A DNA stretch of 64,000 nt from Streptococcus infantis (GCF_021497965.1 NZ_CP046525.1:1612001-1676000); one strand, 5' to 3'. Shown: positions 30,904-42,146, counted from the stretch's first letter. A program made the numbers and translations. Notes: generated from the sequence alone by a model not told the origin.

Positions 30904-32184
30904 TTAAAATCCTAGTTTTTCAAAGACTTCTTTGAAATTCTGACCGATGGTATCAAGAGAAACTTCTACTTCTTCTCGAGTTTGGTTGTTCTTGACCTTC
31001 ACTTGCCCGCTTTCGACTTCGCTCTCTCCTAAGGTGATAAGGGTCTTAGCTCCAAAGACATCGGCTGACTTGAACTGGGCTTTGAGTTTACGGTTGAGAT
31101 AATCTCGCTCTGCCTTAAAGCCTTGTTGGCGAATATCTTGTACCAACTCTAAAGCCTTTATATTTGCTCCTTCACCAAGAACAGCAATATAGACATCTAG
31201 AGCATTTTCGATAGGCAGTGCCACACCTTGTTTTTCAAGGACCAGAAGGAGACGCTCCACACCAAGTCCAAATCCAAAACCAGCAGTTTCAGGGCCACCA
31301 AAGTAAGCAACCAAACCATCATAACGACCACCTGCACAGACTGTTAATTCATTGCCTTCAATCTCTGTGATAAACTCAAAAATCGTGTGGTTGTAGTAGT
31401 CCAAACCACGCACCATGTTGGTATCGATGATATAGTCTACTCCAAGATTTTTCAACATTTGACGAACAGCATCAAAGTGTGCTTGGCTTTCTTCATCGAG
31501 GTAATCCAAGATAGATGGTGCATTCTCCACTGCTGCCTTGTCTTCTTTTTCCTTAGAGTCCAAGACACGAAGAGGGTTTTCCTCCAAACGACGTTGGCTA
31601 TCCTTAGACAAGCTATCTTTCATAGGTGTCAAGTAGTCAATTAAGGCTTGGCGGTAAGCCGCACGACTTTCAGGATTTCCAAGAGTGTTAAGATGTAGTT
31701 TCACACCTTGAACACCGATTGCTTTCAAGAAGTGGGCTGCCATAGCGATCGTTTCCACATCAGTAGCTGGATTTCTTGATCCAAAGCACTCCACACCAAT
31801 CTGGTGGAATTGGCGTAAACGACCTGCTTGTGGACGCTCATAGCGGAACATTGGTCCCATGTAGTAGAACTTACTTGGTTTTTGAACTTCAGGTGCAAAA
31901 AGCTTGTTCTCTACATAAGAACGAACGACTGGAGCAGTTCCTTCAGGACGAAGGGTGATATGACGATCGCCCTTGTCATAAAAATCGTACATTTCCTTAG
32001 TTACGATATCGGTTGTGTCCCCAACAGAACGGCTGATGACTTCGTAATGTTCAAAAATAGGGGTACGCACTTCTGCGTAGTTGTAGCGTTTGAAGATTTC
32101 ACGCGCAAAGCCTTCAACGTACTGCCACTTGGCAGACTCAGCAGGTAAAATATCCTGCGTTCCTTTTGGTTTTTGTAATTTCAT
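30904..32184 (-). CDS. hisS: Histidyl-tRNA synthetase
   Basis: HisRS (426 residues) is a class II synthetase charging tRNA-His. Motif 2 is in the [12 protein letters not shown] stretch near residues 77-88; the histidine-specific G-L-D-Y-Y motif is near 260; motif 3 is [11 protein letters not shown] near 302-312. The C-terminal anticodon-binding domain follows. Length is normal. In mitis-group genomes aspS and hisS are near neighbours, and here aspS is 12 kb downstream on the same strand. The start is ATG with AGAGGA nearby. Confidence 0.97.
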   Translation of the reverse strand: MKLQKPKGTQDILPAESAKWQYVEGFAREIFKRYNYAEVRTPIFEHYEVISRSVGDTTDIVTKEMYDFYDKGDRHITLRPEGTAPVVRSYVENKLFAPEVQKPSKFYYMGPMFRYERPQAGRLRQFHQIGVECFGSRNPATDVETIAMAAHFLKAIGVQGVKLHLNTLGNPESRAAYRQALIDYLTPMKDSLSKDSQRRLEENPLRVLDSKEKEDKAAVENAPSILDYLDEESQAHFDAVRQMLKNLGVDYIIDTNMVRGLDYYNHTIFEFITEIEGNELTVCAGGRYDGLVAYFGGPETAGFGFGLGVERLLLVLEKQGVALPIENALDVYIAVLGEGANIKALELVQDIRQQGFKAERDYLNRKLKAQFKSADVFGAKTLITLGESEVESGQVKVKNNQTREEVEVSLDTIGQNFKEVFEKLGF

Positions 32185-32380
32185 AGGGAATCCTCTTTAT
32201 AACTTAATAGTCCTATTTTACCATAAATGAAAGGATTGGAACAGTCGGAGGAGTAAAGAAATAGCTTTAGTCTGTTCCTTTTTCATCTAGTTTACGGACA
32301 AATAGCAAATGTCGGCCAGCATTTACAATCTGAGCCAAGCATGGTACAATGAAAAACATCAGATATACGAAGGAGAATTT

Positions 32381-32956
32381 ATGAAAAAGAATATCTTGAC
32401 GACCCTTGTAGCTGCCCTTGTCTACTTTCTCTGTATCGGAGTGGGGGTTCTACTAGGAAACCTTGTCGACCACACTGGAAATATGTTTTATGCCCCTGCT
32501 TTTTCTGCTCTTGTGGGAGGTAGCGTCTATATGCTACTTTTAACAAAAGTACCTCGTTTTGGGGCGATTACAACGATTGGGCTCGTTATCTCTCTCTTTT
32601 TCCTCGGGAGCAAGCATGGTGCCGGAGCCTTTCTTCCAGGAATCATCTGCGGGCTTGCAGCGGATGGCATCGCTCATCTAGGTCACTACAAAGATAAGAT
32701 CAAAAACCTTCTTTCCTTCCTAATCTTTGCATTTGGTACTACTGGCCCTATCCTACTGATGTGGCTAACTCCTCAGGCTTATATAGCAACTCTTGTAGCT
32801 CGTGGCAAATCTCAGGACTATATTGACCGCGTCATGGTCGCACCTAACTCTGGCACTATCCTTCTCTTTGTAGCAAGCGTCCTTATCGGTGCTCTACTTG
32901 GTGCCCTTATTGGACAAGTTCTTATTAAAAAAATTTCAGAAAAAAAACCATCATAA
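32381..32956 (+). CDS. MptD-like membrane protein (Trep_Strep/ECF substrate-binding component)
   Basis: This 191-residue protein starts at ATG 32,381 (AAGGAGAATTT directly upstream); an upstream in-frame ATG is not needed. It has five or six hydrophobic segments and the G-S-K-H-G-A-G-A-F-L-P-G-I loop. This looks like the TIGR02185/MptD family, thought to be S components of energy-coupling factor importers. The substrate is not known. No ECF ATPase or T component lies nearby; S components of group II often use distant shared modules. It is convergent with metI and shares its terminator. Confidence 0.7.
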   Translation: MKKNILTTLVAALVYFLCIGVGVLLGNLVDHTGNMFYAPAFSALVGGSVYMLLLTKVPRFGAITTIGLVISLFFLGSKHGAGAFLPGIICGLAADGIAHLGHYKDKIKNLLSFLIFAFGTTGPILLMWLTPQAYIATLVARGKSQDYIDRVMVAPNSGTILLFVASVLIGALLGALIGQVLIKKISEKKPS

Positions 32957-32979
32957 AAAGAGCCGATTGGCTCTTTTTT
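32955..32979. terminator. Bidirectional terminator between the MptD-like gene and metI
   Basis: AAAAAGAGCC and GGCTCTTTTTT pair around GATT. T runs on both strands serve both convergent genes; the last base overlaps the metI stop. Confidence 0.85.
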
Positions 32980-33670
32980 ATTTATGACTTAATTTCTTGG
33001 TCAAGAAGTCTCCCAAGAATTGGATAGAAAAGATGATCAAAATGATAATGATAGTCGCCAAGATAGTCACATCGTGATTGTAACGGTTAAATCCATAAGC
33101 GATAGCTACGTTACCGATACCGCCAGCACCTACTGCTCCCGCCATAGCTGTCTCACCGACAAGGGAAATCAAAGTTACAGTCGTCACACGGATCAAGTCT
33201 GGCAGACCTTCTGATAAGTACACTCCTACAATGTCCCAAAATGTAGCTCCACTTGCCTGAGCTGCCTCAATGACACCACCATCAAGTTCTGATAAAACCA
33301 CTTGAACCTGACGAGCAAAGAAAGCAAACACCGCAAAAGATAGGGGTACAATAGCGGCATTCGGCCCAATACTTGTTCCTACGATTAGATGTGAGAAGGG
33401 CGATAAGACTGCCAAGAGAATGATAAAGGGAACCGCACGGAAGATTGAAGTAATCTTATCCAAAACCCAAAAGACAAATTTATCTTCTAAGACGCCACCA
33501 GGAGCTGTCAAGACAAGGAAAAGTCCTGCAACTAGTCCTAGGAATCCTCCAATGATAAAGGAAAAAACTGTCATATAAAGCGTTAAATAAATAGCTGTTC
33601 CCCAGCCTGCTTGACCTAACCAGCCCATCTTATAGACGTTTGGTAAATATGTTTGAATCAACTCTGCCAT
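32978..33670 (-). CDS. metI: Methionine ABC importer, permease MetI (MetP)
   Basis: This 230-residue permease has five predicted membrane segments and the EAA coupling loop near residues 130-165 (L-D-G-G-V-I-E-A-A-Q-A-S-G-A). It works as a dimer with MetN and receives methionine from MetQ. It starts one base after the metN stop, so it is co-translated. It is last in the unit metQ - M20 peptidase - metN - metI. Confidence 0.93.
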   Translation of the reverse strand: MAELIQTYLPNVYKMGWLGQAGWGTAIYLTLYMTVFSFIIGGFLGLVAGLFLVLTAPGGVLEDKFVFWVLDKITSIFRAVPFIILLAVLSPFSHLIVGTSIGPNAAIVPLSFAVFAFFARQVQVVLSELDGGVIEAAQASGATFWDIVGVYLSEGLPDLIRVTTVTLISLVGETAMAGAVGAGGIGNVAIAYGFNRYNHDVTILATIIIILIIFSIQFLGDFLTKKLSHK

Positions 33671-33671
33671 C

Positions 33672-34733
33672 TTACTGTCCTCCCTTCAATACTTTTAGTT
33701 GCACACCAGCCTGACGGATGGCATCTTGAGCGCTTGCCAATGCTTCTTTTTCTCCTGACAAGACAACCACAAGTTCACCGACAGGAGTACCTTCCAAAAT
33801 TTCGATATTTCCATAAAGAATATTGGCTGTTACTTGGTAGTGTTTGTACAGCTCATTTAAAAGTGGCTCATCTGTAGAAGCACCTGCATACTTGAGTTGT
33901 ACCAAAATGCTATTTTCAGATAAGTGCTCTACGATTTCTTGCTTTTCAATCTTGACCATAGCTTCATCGATACCTGTCGCAGTTGAGATAAAGTCCTGAG
34001 TCAATGGTTGCTTAGGATCTGAGAAGATTTCAAGAACACTGCCCTCTTCAATCAAGCGACCATCCTGCATCACAGCTACACGGTTAGCAATGTCTTTGAC
34101 AATCTGCATCTCATGTGTAATCAAGACAATGGTCAAACCTAGCTTGCGATTCAAATCTTGCAAGAGAGATAAGATTTGTTTCGTTGTCTTAGGGTCGAGA
34201 GCTGAAGTTGACTCGTCTGAAATCAAGATTTTTGGATCATTGGCCAAGGCACGTGCAATAGCCACACGTTGTTTTTGACCTCCAGAAAGTTGTGAAGGAT
34301 AGTTTTCGGCACGATCTGCAAGACCGACCAAGTCTAATAATTCAGCCACTTTAGCCTTCTTATCTTTCTCGCTAAGTCCAGAGTGTTTGAGGGCGAAGGC
34401 TACGTTTTCCTCTGCTGTTTTCTGGCTCATGAGGTTAAAGTGTTGGAAAATCATCCCAATATCTTGACGTTTGCGGCGCAATTGTCCCGCAGTCAAAGCC
34501 ACCTTGTTATCAAAGATTACATCATCATCAATGGTAATTCTACCTGCAGATGGTTTTTGCAAAAGATTAATAACACGAACCAGGGTTGATTTTCCTGCTC
34601 CAGAATATCCTACAATTCCATAAATATCCCCTTCTTTGATGTGAATGGTCACATCCTTGACCGCTGTGATGGTTCTTTTCTTTTGGTGGAAAGTCACATC
34701 AATCTGGTCTAATTTGATAATGTCTCTACTCAT
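33672..34733 (-). CDS. metN: Methionine ABC importer, ATPase MetN
   Basis: This 353-residue ATPase has Walker [10 protein letters not shown] (residues ~39-47), signature L-S-G-G-Q-K-Q-R near 146, and Walker B I-L-I-S-D-E near 170. The C-terminal about 100 residues form the NIL/ACT-like domain that binds methionine and slows transport when internal methionine is high (family knowledge). Its start overlaps the M20 peptidase stop by 8 bases, tying the two translationally. Confidence 0.95.
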   Translation of the reverse strand: MSRDIIKLDQIDVTFHQKKRTITAVKDVTIHIKEGDIYGIVGYSGAGKSTLVRVINLLQKPSAGRITIDDDVIFDNKVALTAGQLRRKRQDIGMIFQHFNLMSQKTAEENVAFALKHSGLSEKDKKAKVAELLDLVGLADRAENYPSQLSGGQKQRVAIARALANDPKILISDESTSALDPKTTKQILSLLQDLNRKLGLTIVLITHEMQIVKDIANRVAVMQDGRLIEEGSVLEIFSDPKQPLTQDFISTATGIDEAMVKIEKQEIVEHLSENSILVQLKYAGASTDEPLLNELYKHYQVTANILYGNIEILEGTPVGELVVVLSGEKEALASAQDAIRQAGVQLKVLKGGQ

Positions 34734-36099
34734 AACTTCTAATCAGCTCCTCTACTAATTCAATATGGGTGTAATAATCGGCGATTCGCACATTTTCATC
34801 TCCACCATGGTCTCGGCTATTGGCATTTCCTAGACCAAAGGCAACCATAGGTACTTCTAAGGCATCAAATACCGTATGCATAGGACCTGTACCAGCTGTT
34901 GTTGGCAGGACAGATACGCCCTGTGGATAGAATTTCTTGGCTAGCTCGATGACATTGAGAATGGCCGGCGCACTCATGTCACTTCGATAGCTCATCTCAC
35001 CCAAAGTATAGTACAATTCTACCTTATCAAAGCCGTTTTTGTCTAGTTGTTTTCGGATTTTCTCCAAAACATCATGAGGTTCAAGCCCTGGAACCAAACG
35101 GACTTCTAGCTTGGCACTAGCCTCTGCTGGCAAAATCGTTTTAACTCCTTGACCTTGATAACCTGACTGAATCCCTTCGATATTGAGCGCTGGCTCAAAA
35201 AAGAAACGTTTTAGAAAGGCGGTACGTTCCTCTTGTAAAAGTGGCAATTCCAAGCCATAAATCTGGCTGATTTCCTCTGGATTGCGTTGGGCATAGGTTT
35301 CAACCAAGGCTAACTCACGTTCGTTCGGTTCCTGCACATCATCGTACAAACCTTCTACCAAGATACGGCCGTCGGCAGCGCGAAGACTTGTCAAAGCTTG
35401 AATGAGATACCATGGAGCTGACTCTACAATTCCGCCATAGCTCGAGTGGATATCCACATCGGCACTCTTAACCTTGGCATCAAAGGTCACAATCCCCTTG
35501 TTCCCACCAGAGATTTCTAGCTGTTCCAAAGCATTTTTAGTTCCTTGTTCCCAGACCAACAAATCTGCACCACGAAGCTTGTCCGCGTGTTTTTCTAGAT
35601 ATTTGTCCAAATCCATAGAGGCAGACTCTTCAGCTCCTTCCATGATGAAGCTGATATTGACTGGTAGATCATCATGGTCCTGCATGTATTTTCTAAGAGC
35701 GCTCAAGCGAGCAGTGATATGCCCCTTGTCATCATCAACCCCACGCCCGTACATGATGCCATCACGGACAGAAAGCGTAAATGGATCCTCTGTCCAGATC
35801 TGGTCACTATCCGCTGGTACTGTGTCATAGTGGTTGTAGAAAATGATAGTCTTGGCATTTGGTCGTGAACTTTTGAAATGTGCCATGACAAAAGGCGCCG
35901 TATAGCTCTCGTCAATCTCAACTTCTGCGCCAACACGTTTAAAAATCTCACCTAGATAACGAGCCACCTCTTTCAGTCCGACTTGTTGGGCAAAGACTGA
36001 TTTTTTAGAAATCAAGGTACGCAAAACTTCAAAATAATGTTGTGCTACATGATCCTTTTCAAACTTTTCAATTTGTTCTTCTTGGCTAGGAAAAACCAT
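34726..36099 (-). CDS. M20 family metallopeptidase (dipeptidase/acylase) of the methionine operon
   Basis: This 457-residue M20 peptidase has the metal and catalytic motifs Y-N-H-Y-D-T-V-P near residue 89, G-R-G-V-D-D-D-K-G near 117, and E-G-A-E-E-S near 151. The dimerisation (lid) domain is in the middle. Such enzymes hydrolyse dipeptides or N-acyl amino acids. Placed between metQ and metN and overlapping metN, it probably frees methionine from a peptide or acylated form that enters the cell (inference). The same arrangement is known in pneumococcus. Exact substrate cannot be read from sequence. Confidence 0.88.
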   Translation of the reverse strand: MVFPSQEEQIEKFEKDHVAQHYFEVLRTLISKKSVFAQQVGLKEVARYLGEIFKRVGAEVEIDESYTAPFVMAHFKSSRPNAKTIIFYNHYDTVPADSDQIWTEDPFTLSVRDGIMYGRGVDDDKGHITARLSALRKYMQDHDDLPVNISFIMEGAEESASMDLDKYLEKHADKLRGADLLVWEQGTKNALEQLEISGGNKGIVTFDAKVKSADVDIHSSYGGIVESAPWYLIQALTSLRAADGRILVEGLYDDVQEPNERELALVETYAQRNPEEISQIYGLELPLLQEERTAFLKRFFFEPALNIEGIQSGYQGQGVKTILPAEASAKLEVRLVPGLEPHDVLEKIRKQLDKNGFDKVELYYTLGEMSYRSDMSAPAILNVIELAKKFYPQGVSVLPTTAGTGPMHTVFDALEVPMVAFGLGNANSRDHGGDENVRIADYYTHIELVEELIRSYE

Positions 36100-36183
36100 T
36101 TTCTCTCTACCTTTCTACTAAGACTTGTACTTTCAGAATCAATACAAGTGGATTTCGTTTGTTTTAAGCTCTATACAAAAGTA

Positions 36184-36211
36184 AGAGGTGGAAAATATCT
36201 CTCCCACCTCC
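36184..36211 (-). terminator. Hairpin between metQ and the M20 peptidase gene
   Basis: GAGGTGG and CCACCTC pair on the minus strand around a ~14-base loop, followed by TTACTTTTG. The weak T run suggests partial termination, which would favour metQ over the downstream genes. Confidence 0.55.
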
Positions 36212-36220
36212 CTGTATTTA

Positions 36221-37075
36221 TTACCAAACTGGTTGATCCAAGCCGTCTGAAGTTTCTTCGATAACTTTTTTCACTTCATCAGTGTGGTAAGCAGCGATAA
36301 TTTTCTTGATTGCTTTAGCTTTAGGCGATGTTTCCCAATCACTCTTGGCAACGATGATGTTGTACCATTGTTTTGAGTTTTCGTCAGCTTGCTCTTTAAA
36401 GAGTGCTTTCTTGTAGTCCAATTTTGCTTCTGTAACAAAAGTGTTGTTTACAACAGCCGCATCAACTGATGATAATGAACGAGCTGTTTGGCTAGCATCC
36501 AATTCAGTGATTTTCAAATTTTTTGGATTTTCTTTGATGTTTGCGATGGTAGCAAGTTCTGTTCCTGAAACATCCAATTTAATCAAACCAGCTGATTGAA
36601 GAAGGTAAAGGGCACGGCTTTCGTTAGTAGCATCGTTTGGAATTGCGATTTCACCCTTGTCTGGGATTTCATCTACTTTAGTGTACTTGTTTTGACCATC
36701 TTTTGTTCCAGAGTATAGACGAATTGGTGAGATGTAAGTATCTGCAATCGCAACAAGCTCTTGTCCATTTTCTTTATTCCAGTTGTGCAAGAAGTTATAG
36801 TGTTGGAAAGCATTTAAATCTACTTCATCGTCAGCAACTGCTTTGTTTGGTTGTGAGTAATCTGTAAACTCTGTGAATTCCAATTTAATGCCGTCTTTTT
36901 CAACCAATTCTTGGATTTTATCCCAACGTGCTTCTTCTGAACCACTACGGTTAACAGTCGCAATTTTAACTGTTGTTGTATTGTCTGCTTTCTTGTCTGA
37001 ATTTCCGCAAGCTGCAAGTGTAAGGCCTGCTACTGTAGCGATAGCTGCTACGCTTAACCATTTTTTGATTTTCAT
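36221..37075 (-). CDS. metQ: Methionine-binding lipoprotein MetQ
   Basis: This NlpA-family solute-binding protein (284 residues) has signal peptide M-K-I-K-K-W-L-S and lipobox L-A-A-C-G-N, giving acylated Cys near residue 22. Typical NlpA stretches include F-T-D-Y-S-Q-P-N and F-Q-H-Y-N-F-L near residues 75-100. Start at 37,075 is supported by AAAGGAGAAAGAATC; an upstream in-frame start is spurious. It leads the methionine import operon, with a perfect Met-box about 80 bases upstream. Confidence 0.94.
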   Translation of the reverse strand: MKIKKWLSVAAIATVAGLTLAACGNSDKKADNTTTVKIATVNRSGSEEARWDKIQELVEKDGIKLEFTEFTDYSQPNKAVADDEVDLNAFQHYNFLHNWNKENGQELVAIADTYISPIRLYSGTKDGQNKYTKVDEIPDKGEIAIPNDATNESRALYLLQSAGLIKLDVSGTELATIANIKENPKNLKITELDASQTARSLSSVDAAVVNNTFVTEAKLDYKKALFKEQADENSKQWYNIIVAKSDWETSPKAKAIKKIIAAYHTDEVKKVIEETSDGLDQPVW

Positions 37076-37153
37076 GATTCTTTCTCCTTTAAAAATAATA
37101 CCGTAATAGTATCTCATACTTTATTTGATTTCGCAAATTGTTATTAGATAGGC

Positions 37154-37180
37154 AGACATATAGTTTGAAACTATATGTCT
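37154..37180. promoter_or_regulatory. Met-box palindrome upstream of metQ
   Basis: Two 13-base arms, AGACATATAGTTT and AAACTATATGTCT, flank a single G: a perfect 27-base palindrome. Its core TATAGTTTGAAACTATA matches the MtaR/MetR (LysR-type) binding site proposed for methionine genes in Streptococcaceae. It sits upstream of the metQ promoter region, so methionine-responsive activation is expected. Confidence 0.8.
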
Positions 37181-37191
37181 GAAAGTTGCAA

Positions 37192-37222
37192 AATCATCCA
37201 TCTACGAGAGAATGGATGATTT
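37192..37222 (-). terminator. Terminator of the amino-acid binding lipoprotein gene
   Basis: AAATCATCCAT pairs with ATGGATGATTT across a 10-base loop just after the stop at 37,229 on the minus strand. Confidence 0.7.
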
Positions 37223-37228
37223 ACAAAC

Positions 37229-38098
<870 letters not shown>

Positions 38099-38174
38099 CT
38101 AATCTTAACAGAAAAAATGAGATTGCGCCATTATATGATTTCTATATTTGTGATAGGTTTTCTTTATGGCTGAT

Positions 38175-38498
38175 TTAAAAGACAAGACGCAAGATAGCAA
38201 TCAAGACAACTCCAAAAAGAACAGTGCCAACCAGATTGCGGTAACGAAAGGCGACAAAGCCTGTTGGAAAAACTGCTAAAAAGTCCAACCATTTTATCTG
38301 CGGGAGGCTTCCAGCTTTTCCGCTCACAACACTTGAAAGAATCAAAGCGAAGATAATAGAAACTGGGAGGAATTTCAAAAAGCGTTCGACAATAGGCGGC
38401 AACCCCTTGTACTTAGCAAGGATAAAAGGAATCATTCTCGGAATCCAAGTCACCAAGCCAGAAAAGACGATTGCCATTAAAATATACTTACTGACCAT
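38175..38498 (-). CDS. azlD: AzlD-type branched-chain amino acid export subunit
   Basis: This 107-residue membrane protein has about four hydrophobic segments and the T-W-I-P-R-M-I-P-F motif typical of AzlD. AzlD is the small partner of AzlC in branched-chain amino acid export. Its start overlaps the azlC stop by 11 bases, so they are translated together. Confidence 0.85.
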   Translation of the reverse strand: MVSKYILMAIVFSGLVTWIPRMIPFILAKYKGLPPIVERFLKFLPVSIIFALILSSVVSGKAGSLPQIKWLDFLAVFPTGFVAFRYRNLVGTVLFGVVLIAILRLVF

Positions 38499-39183
38499 CC
38501 AAAATCACCCCCATTGTACAACCCAACAAGGTCGCAAATAGGACAGCTAGCGACTGAGACACTACTGTCAAGAGCACAAAAAAGGAAACAGCAACAACTC
38601 CAAGAATGATGAAGAGATTGCGTAAGGGAATCCGTTTTTGCATAATTTGAAACTGGGAAGTGAAAATCCCGATAAACATTCCCACTAGGGCAAAATCTAG
38701 ACCAAAAACTTCCGGATTTGGCAAAAGGCCACCTAGAGCAGTTCCGACAACTGTTCCCAAAAACCAAGAAATATAGCTATTGAGATTGTTTCCATGCATC
38801 CACATAGGGTTGACCTTATCCGTATGAACTAGCTCTCCCATCAAGACCCCATAAGTCTCATCGGTCAAGAGACTGGACATGCTGATATTATGCCAGAGAC
38901 TGGTATGACGGAAATAGGTCGACGCATGCAAACTCAGCAAGAAGAGACGCAGATTAATCAAAAAGACCGTCATAGCAATGGCTGCCACAGGGGCTTGAAC
39001 TGCTATCAAGGCTATCATGGCAAACTGAGCACTCCCAGCATAGACAAAGAGGCTCATCAAGCCCATCTCTACAGGGGTTACATAAGGGGAACCGATAATG
39101 CCACAAGCAAGACCAATGCTAACATAGCCCAGAGCCGTTGGCACCGCAGCCTGCACACCATCCCAAAATCCTTTTTCTTTCAT
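38488..39183 (-). CDS. azlC: AzlC-type branched-chain amino acid export permease
   Basis: This 231-residue protein begins M-K-E-K-G-F-W-D-G at ATG 39,183, with GAGGAGG 4 bases upstream (a GTG 12 bases earlier is not needed). It has about seven hydrophobic segments and the P-T-A-L-G-Y-V-S-I-G-L-A-C-G-I motif of AzlC near residues 11-25. Together with AzlD it should export branched-chain amino acids or analogues. Direction of transport comes from family knowledge. Confidence 0.88.
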   Translation of the reverse strand: MKEKGFWDGVQAAVPTALGYVSIGLACGIIGSPYVTPVEMGLMSLFVYAGSAQFAMIALIAVQAPVAAIAMTVFLINLRLFLLSLHASTYFRHTSLWHNISMSSLLTDETYGVLMGELVHTDKVNPMWMHGNNLNSYISWFLGTVVGTALGGLLPNPEVFGLDFALVGMFIGIFTSQFQIMQKRIPLRNLFIILGVVAVSFFVLLTVVSQSLAVLFATLLGCTMGVILDGQ

Positions 39184-39323
39184 AAACCTCCTCACTATTC
39201 ATTCCTTCATCAACTGCTTTCCAGACAGTCACAGCAAAAATTATTATAACACATTCAAAGAGGAGAAAACAGTCTGGAATTTGAAACTAATAGCAAGTAT
39301 CAGCCCCTGAACAGTATGGTTCA

Positions 39324-39932
39324 TTATGGATACATGAGAAATTGATCAATTCGAATTCTATACTTATAGCCTTCATTTTTTTCAGTATATTCATCTTCTA
39401 TCGGGTAGACATCAACCCAGAGCTCTCTCCTTTGGCCTTGCAATTTGACTTTATAGCGATAGCCATCATCGTATAATCCTACTGTCTCGGTAGTTACGGA
39501 TTTGAAAGTCGGAAGAGCTTCAATTTCTTTTTTTATAGTCTGGGATAAATTGTAGAGCGCTACTTGTTGCTCCATTTTTGAAGCTACAGGAATATGAACT
39601 GTCACTTCTTCCAAGCGATGTGATTTTGAAAATGTGAAATCTGCTCGACCTGTATAACCATTCAATGCAATATTTTCGTAATGATAGAAAAGCCGGCCTG
39701 TTTTATAGAAATAAGGATCCCTTGCATGCCAAGTGTCCCGATAGGCGGTTTCCGTTTCTTCTATCACTTCATCAGCTTCTCCAAACACTTTTTCAAAAGA
39801 TTCGATGGGCATATTGAATGACAGTGACTCAAATAGAATCAATTGTGTCTTTGGAATATGCTGGCAAGCTGACATACAAAGCAATAAAGCTCCAAGAGCA
39901 AGCACAACTCTCATTGTTTTTTTAAATCTCAT
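39324..39932 (-). CDS. Predicted lipoprotein, function unknown
   Basis: This 202-residue protein has signal peptide M-R-F-K-K-T-M-R-V-V and a plausible lipobox M-S-A-C (Cys near residue 23). The mature part is soluble and rich in Tyr, Glu and Thr, with no membrane segment. I do not recognise a domain. It lies alone between azlC and tsaD on the same strand, with its own spacing on both sides. Codon use looks like the neighbours. Confidence 0.65.
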   Translation of the reverse strand: MRFKKTMRVVLALGALLLCMSACQHIPKTQLILFESLSFNMPIESFEKVFGEADEVIEETETAYRDTWHARDPYFYKTGRLFYHYENIALNGYTGRADFTFSKSHRLEEVTVHIPVASKMEQQVALYNLSQTIKKEIEALPTFKSVTTETVGLYDDGYRYKVKLQGQRRELWVDVYPIEDEYTEKNEGYKYRIRIDQFLMYP

Positions 39933-39998
39933 ATTTCTACTATACTAAAAAACTCGGGCATTTGTCCAAGATAAAAGAGCTAACCCTAGGCTAACTCT

Positions 39999-41009
39999 TT
40001 ATTCCATGGTATCAAAAGCCAGGCTAGGTTTGGCATTTAGCTCTAAGCCTGCAAAGTTTTCTTTGTTCCACTCACTGACGCTGGCATAGGCAATCATACC
40101 CGCATTGTCTCCGCAAAGTCGCAGAGGTGGAATGATGACCTTGACGTCTGTGATTTCAGCTGCTAAGCGTTCTCTTAATCCTTTGTTAGCTGCCACCCCA
40201 CCAGCCACGACTAGGGTTTTAACAGGGTATTTCTCCAAGGCCTTCTTGGTTTTTGCCATGAGAATATCCATGACTGCTGCTTGGAAGGAAGCAGAAAGAT
40301 CTTCCTTGGACAAGCTTTCTCCCTTTTGCTCGGCATTGTGGTGGAGGTTGATAAAGGCAGACTTCAAACCTGAGAATGAAAACTCCAGATTTTCTTCCTT
40401 GATCATGGCACGAGGGAAGTCATAAATATCCTGCCCCTGATGAGCCAACTCGTCAATCTCACGACCTGCTGGATAGGTCAAGCCCATGACACGGCCGACC
40501 TTATCATAGGCTTCACCAACTGCATCATCACGCGTTTCCCCAACAATCTTATAATCACCAGCTTCAGAAACATAGACCAACTCTGTGTGTCCGCCGCTGA
40601 CTAGAAGGGCTAGCAAAGGAAACTCCAAGGGTTCCACACTTTGAGCCGCCATGAGGTGACCAGCCATGTGGTTCACGGGAATCAGGGGAAGGCCATGTGC
40701 CCAAGCAAAGGCCTTAGCAGCTGACAAACCAACTAGCAAGGCTCCGACCAAGCCTGGTCCATAGGTAACGGCAACAGCTGTCACGTCCTCTTCGGTAATC
40801 CCTGCTTCTGCCAATGCCTCCTCGATACAGGCTGTAATGACCTCGACATGGTGACGACTAGCCACTTCAGGAACTACGCCACCAAAACGTTTGTGACTCT
40901 CAATTTGACTAGCAATGACATTGGACAAGAGCTCGTCGTCGTTTTTCAATACGGCGACACTAGTCTCATCACAAGATGTCTCAAATGCTAAAATATATCT
41001 ATCCTTCAT
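39999..41009 (-). CDS. tsaD: tRNA N6-threonylcarbamoyladenosine transferase TsaD
   Basis: TsaD (336 residues) transfers threonylcarbamoyl to A37 of ANN-decoding tRNAs, with TsaB and TsaE. The ASKHA ATPase fold starts F-E-T-S-C-D-E-T-S. Metal-binding His residues appear in N-H-M-A-G-H near 108-113, and [11 protein letters not shown] is near 84. It overlaps rimI by 11 bases in the order tsaB-rimI-tsaD, standard in streptococci. Confidence 0.96.
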   Translation of the reverse strand: MKDRYILAFETSCDETSVAVLKNDDELLSNVIASQIESHKRFGGVVPEVASRHHVEVITACIEEALAEAGITEEDVTAVAVTYGPGLVGALLVGLSAAKAFAWAHGLPLIPVNHMAGHLMAAQSVEPLEFPLLALLVSGGHTELVYVSEAGDYKIVGETRDDAVGEAYDKVGRVMGLTYPAGREIDELAHQGQDIYDFPRAMIKEENLEFSFSGLKSAFINLHHNAEQKGESLSKEDLSASFQAAVMDILMAKTKKALEKYPVKTLVVAGGVAANKGLRERLAAEITDVKVIIPPLRLCGDNAGMIAYASVSEWNKENFAGLELNAKPSLAFDTME

Positions 41010-41436
41010 CTATTTCTCTCTTCATGATAATGGCATCCTCAACTGGATCATGGTAGTATGCCTTTCTCTCAGCGATGACCGCCATTTTTTCTTTCTTGTA
41101 AAATGCTTGTGCTCGTTGATTTGACTTTCTGACTTCGAGGAAAATCTCCTTGTCTGTCGGTAAAGTTGCAAACAAGTCTGATGCTATCCCCTGTCCTTGA
41201 TAGGCTTTCTTGACAGCGATTTGCAGGACTTCTGCTTCAAAAAAATTCTCCTGAACTGCTAGAAAACCAATCACTTCTACCCCATCAAAAGCAAGAGCAT
41301 ACCAGGTCTGACCTTGAGATAGGTCTGCTTGGATTTGTTCCAAGTTCCAAGGGCTAACTGGGTAAACATCCGTCATGACAGCGTAAATTGCCTGTGCCAA
41401 GTCAGGTTGCTGTTGGATTCGTTTGATTTCAATCAT
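40999..41436 (-). CDS. rimI: GNAT acetyltransferase RimI
   Basis: This 145-residue GNAT protein has the acetyl-CoA loop A-Y-Q-G-Q-G-I-A-S near residues 79-87. RimI acetylates the N terminus of ribosomal protein S18 in E. coli; the target here is assumed. It overlaps tsaB by 4 bases and tsaD by 11, so the three are translationally coupled. Confidence 0.88.
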   Translation of the reverse strand: MIEIKRIQQQPDLAQAIYAVMTDVYPVSPWNLEQIQADLSQGQTWYALAFDGVEVIGFLAVQENFFEAEVLQIAVKKAYQGQGIASDLFATLPTDKEIFLEVRKSNQRAQAFYKKEKMAVIAERKAYYHDPVEDAIIMKREIDEG

Positions 41437-42116
41437 AGGCGTTTGATGTAAGATTCGCCAGACTCAGTGTGATTTTTGAGCCAATTTTCCTCAGCTTCGA
41501 CACGTTTGAGATAGTTTGGTACAAAATCGTGCAAAGAGTCGACTTCCTTGTCCCAAGCCCAGAGGGCTAGATTCGCTGCATTTGGTAAGGTTTCCTGATA
41601 GTTAGCCTGTGGTAAACGCTCTTGGATTTGCTCAGCAAAGACTCCCACTTCACCTACAAAGGTTACCTGTTCAGCATCCTTGACTTGCTCTAAAACTTCC
41701 GCAAAAGACAAGTGGGCTTCGGGAAGGACAGGATTTTCATTTTCATAAAACCCTGCATAAACATTATTACGACGTGCATCCATCAGAGGGACCACCAGAC
41801 CTTCCTGCTGGCTTGGTACTAGAGCTAAAAGACTAGACATCCCCACCAACTCAATGTTCAGGGTATGTGCCAAGGTCTTGGCAGTTGCTACTGCGATTCG
41901 CAAGCCAGTATAACTACCAGGCCCCTCTGCCACAACGATTCGATCCAAGTCCTTTGGTGTCAAATCTAGACAGGTCATCAAAAAATCGATGGCTGGCATA
42001 AGGGTAATACTGTGATTTTTCTTGATATTAATTGTGGTCTCGGCAAGAAGCTGCTTGTCCTCTAAAATGGCTAGAGACAGAGCCTTGCTAGACGTATCAA
42101 ATGCTAATACTTTCAT
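41433..42116 (-). CDS. tsaB: tRNA threonylcarbamoyladenosine biosynthesis protein TsaB
   Basis: TsaB (227 residues) is the non-catalytic ASKHA partner of TsaD. It starts M-K-V-L-A-F-D-T-S-S and has G-P-G-S-Y-T-G-L-R near residues 66-74, both hallmarks. The C-terminal half is variable, as usual. It is first of tsaB-rimI-tsaD. Confidence 0.95.
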   Translation of the reverse strand: MKVLAFDTSSKALSLAILEDKQLLAETTINIKKNHSITLMPAIDFLMTCLDLTPKDLDRIVVAEGPGSYTGLRIAVATAKTLAHTLNIELVGMSSLLALVPSQQEGLVVPLMDARRNNVYAGFYENENPVLPEAHLSFAEVLEQVKDAEQVTFVGEVGVFAEQIQERLPQANYQETLPNAANLALWAWDKEVDSLHDFVPNYLKRVEAEENWLKNHTESGESYIKRL

Positions 42117-42146
42117 AACACATTCCTATCTTTTTGTCTGTTTACT

